A stretch of 64,000 bases of DNA, taken from contig NZ_RXOL01000003.1 of the NCBI RefSeq assembly GCF_004004515.1, forward strand, positions 124,001-188,000. The letters run 5' to 3'. The notes beneath the pieces are model-generated. The model did not search any database and was not told where the DNA came from. It saw nothing but the letters and a program-made list of their open reading frames with translations. The position numbers and the translations under genes are program-made. Numbering within the stretch: position 1 is the stretch's first letter; every line of letters starts with the position of its first letter. The DNA is from Croceicoccus ponticola. Its GTDB lineage: Bacteria > Pseudomonadota > Alphaproteobacteria > Sphingomonadales > Sphingomonadaceae. Shown piece by piece: positions 63,157 through 64,000 of this stretch.

Positions 63157-64000
63157 AGATTTCAGTTCTGGATTTCGTTTCGGTCGTCGAAGGCGGCACC
63201 GTGTCGCAGGCGCTGGCCGAATCGGCTGACCTTGCAAAACTGGCCGAAGAGCTTGGCTGCCATCGGTTCTGGATCGCCGAACATCACGGCATGCCCGGGA
63301 TCGCGAGTTCGGCGGTCGCGGTCTGCCTTGCCCACATCGGCCATGCCACCAGCACCATCCGCATCGGTTCCGGCGGGATCATGCTGCCCAATCACAGCCC
63401 GATGGTGATCGCCGAACAGTTCGGCACGCTGGACGCGCTGTTCCCAGGGCGCATCGATCTCGGCCTTGGCCGCGCGCCCGGCGCCGACCAGCGCATCGCG
63501 CAAATGTTGCGCAAGGACCTGCACAGCGCGGCGGAACGCTTTCCGCAGGACGTGGTCGAACTGCGCGCGCTGTTCGCAGGGGACGACCGCCTGCCGATGC
63601 AGGCCATGCCCGGCGCCGGAGCCTCACCCGAATTGTGGATGCTGGGCGCCAGCCTGTTCGGCGCGCAGCTCGCCGCGATGCTCGGCCTGCCTTATGCCTT
63701 TGCATCCCATTTCGCGCCCGCCGCGCTGGATGATGCGCTGGCCACTTATCGCCAAAATTTCCGCCCGTCCGAATCGCTAGACCGGCCGCATGTCATGGTC
63801 GCGGCCAACTGCTTTGCCGCCGACACGGTCGCCGAAGCGGAATTGCTGGCATCGTCGATGGACCAGTCTTTCGTCGCGCTGCGCACCGGCACACCCGGCC
63901 GCTTGCCACCTCCCGTGCCCGGCTATCGCGAAAGCCTGCCGCCTCAGGCGCTTGCGGGTTTGCGCGCCATGCGAGAGGTCAGCGCCATCGGCACCGCCGA
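63153..64000 (+). CDS. LLM-class flavin-dependent oxidoreductase, partial
   Basis: 282 codons of a gene that runs off the right edge. KISVLDFVSVVEGGT, RFWIAEHHGMPGIASSA and IRIGSGGIMLPNHSPMVIAEQFGTLD (in part) are signatures of luciferase-like FMN monooxygenases of the single-domain alkanal-monooxygenase-like group. It is coupled to the upstream hydrolase. Confidence 0.9.
   Translation, partial: MKISVLDFVSVVEGGTVSQALAESADLAKLAEELGCHRFWIAEHHGMPGIASSAVAVCLAHIGHATSTIRIGSGGIMLPNHSPMVIAEQFGTLDALFPGRIDLGLGRAPGADQRIAQMLRKDLHSAAERFPQDVVELRALFAGDDRLPMQAMPGAGASPELWMLGASLFGAQLAAMLGLPYAFASHFAPAALDDALATYRQNFRPSESLDRPHVMVAANCFAADTVAEAELLASSMDQSFVALRTGTPGRLPPPVPGYRESLPPQALAGLRAMREVSAIGTA

Noticed and set aside
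1-64000. CRISPR arrays, prophage or plasmid genes
   Set aside because: No regularly spaced repeats, cas genes, phage structural genes or replication initiators were seen; the only clear mobile element is in comM.

Overview
The window is a high-G+C, gene-dense bacterial chromosome segment. Its protein families point to an alphaproteobacterium of the order Sphingomonadales (Erythrobacteraceae or Sphingomonadaceae type). Pointers are the S20 start MANTPQAR, a zinc-free L36, an HWE-type histidine kinase, a PduO start of the form MVKLNKIYTRTGD, and many small Ala/Glu-rich lipoproteins. No plasmid, phage or CRISPR region is visible. The assignment rests on recalled family resemblance only, not on a database search.

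Layout. 1-10.7 kb: partial rpsT, moeB, an MBL hydrolase, nadA, DUF2254, a DMT exporter, lipB, a methyltransferase, an ArsC-like protein, an IorA-like 2Fe-2S subunit and a HAD hydrolase. 10.8-26.2 kb: rpmJ, galE, a DUF4136 lipoprotein, an M14 carboxypeptidase, dapE, a dicarboxylate symporter, nth, dapB, a sirtuin, a GNAT acetyltransferase, an MFS transporter, maeB and mutS. 26.3-34.1 kb: small unknowns, pduO, a HIG1-like protein, gluQRS, an HNH endonuclease, and the tightly coupled cluster mrp-iorB-hemH. 34.2-45.1 kb: hflKC-degP, a lipoprotein with mrcA, msrB, an nfeD/band-7 pair and a GAF-PAS-HWE kinase. 49.9-64 kb: rpmH-rnpA-yidD-yidC-engB, a CPBP protease, a GST, an orphan ParA, thrS, a small self-regulated membrane/HTH operon, DUF898-M48, an alpha/beta hydrolase and a partial LLM oxidoreductase.

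The accessory part is 45,730-48,866. A 3,137-bp transposon interrupts comM (yifB). It has perfect 25-bp terminal inverted repeats and an 8-bp target duplication, TGAAATTC. Removing the element and one duplication copy restores one 502-codon comM frame. The element encodes an IS1595-type (ISXO2-like) transposase and passengers: a 149-aa coiled-coil/winged-helix-like protein, a DUF6471 HTH-like protein, a 282-aa membrane protein, and a serine-type tRNA gene whose anticodon loop reads UUA. That anticodon would decode the ochre stop UAA. A partial inverted copy of the tRNA 3' end lies just beyond it, overlapping the tail of the transposase gene. An 11-bp motif, TATGATGACAT, occurs at three gene starts inside the element and suggests one shared control circuit. 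The transposon with a candidate ochre-suppressor tRNA is the most unusual thing in the window.

Elsewhere the genes are mainly housekeeping. Points of note: the two subunits of an IorAB-like molybdenum hydroxylase lie 20 kb apart; rpmJ and rpmH share the promoter layout TTGACT-N17-TAACGG; paired palindromic operators precede the HTH operon at 59.1 kb; and very short ORFs bridge or lead into several genes with ATGA or TGATG overlaps.
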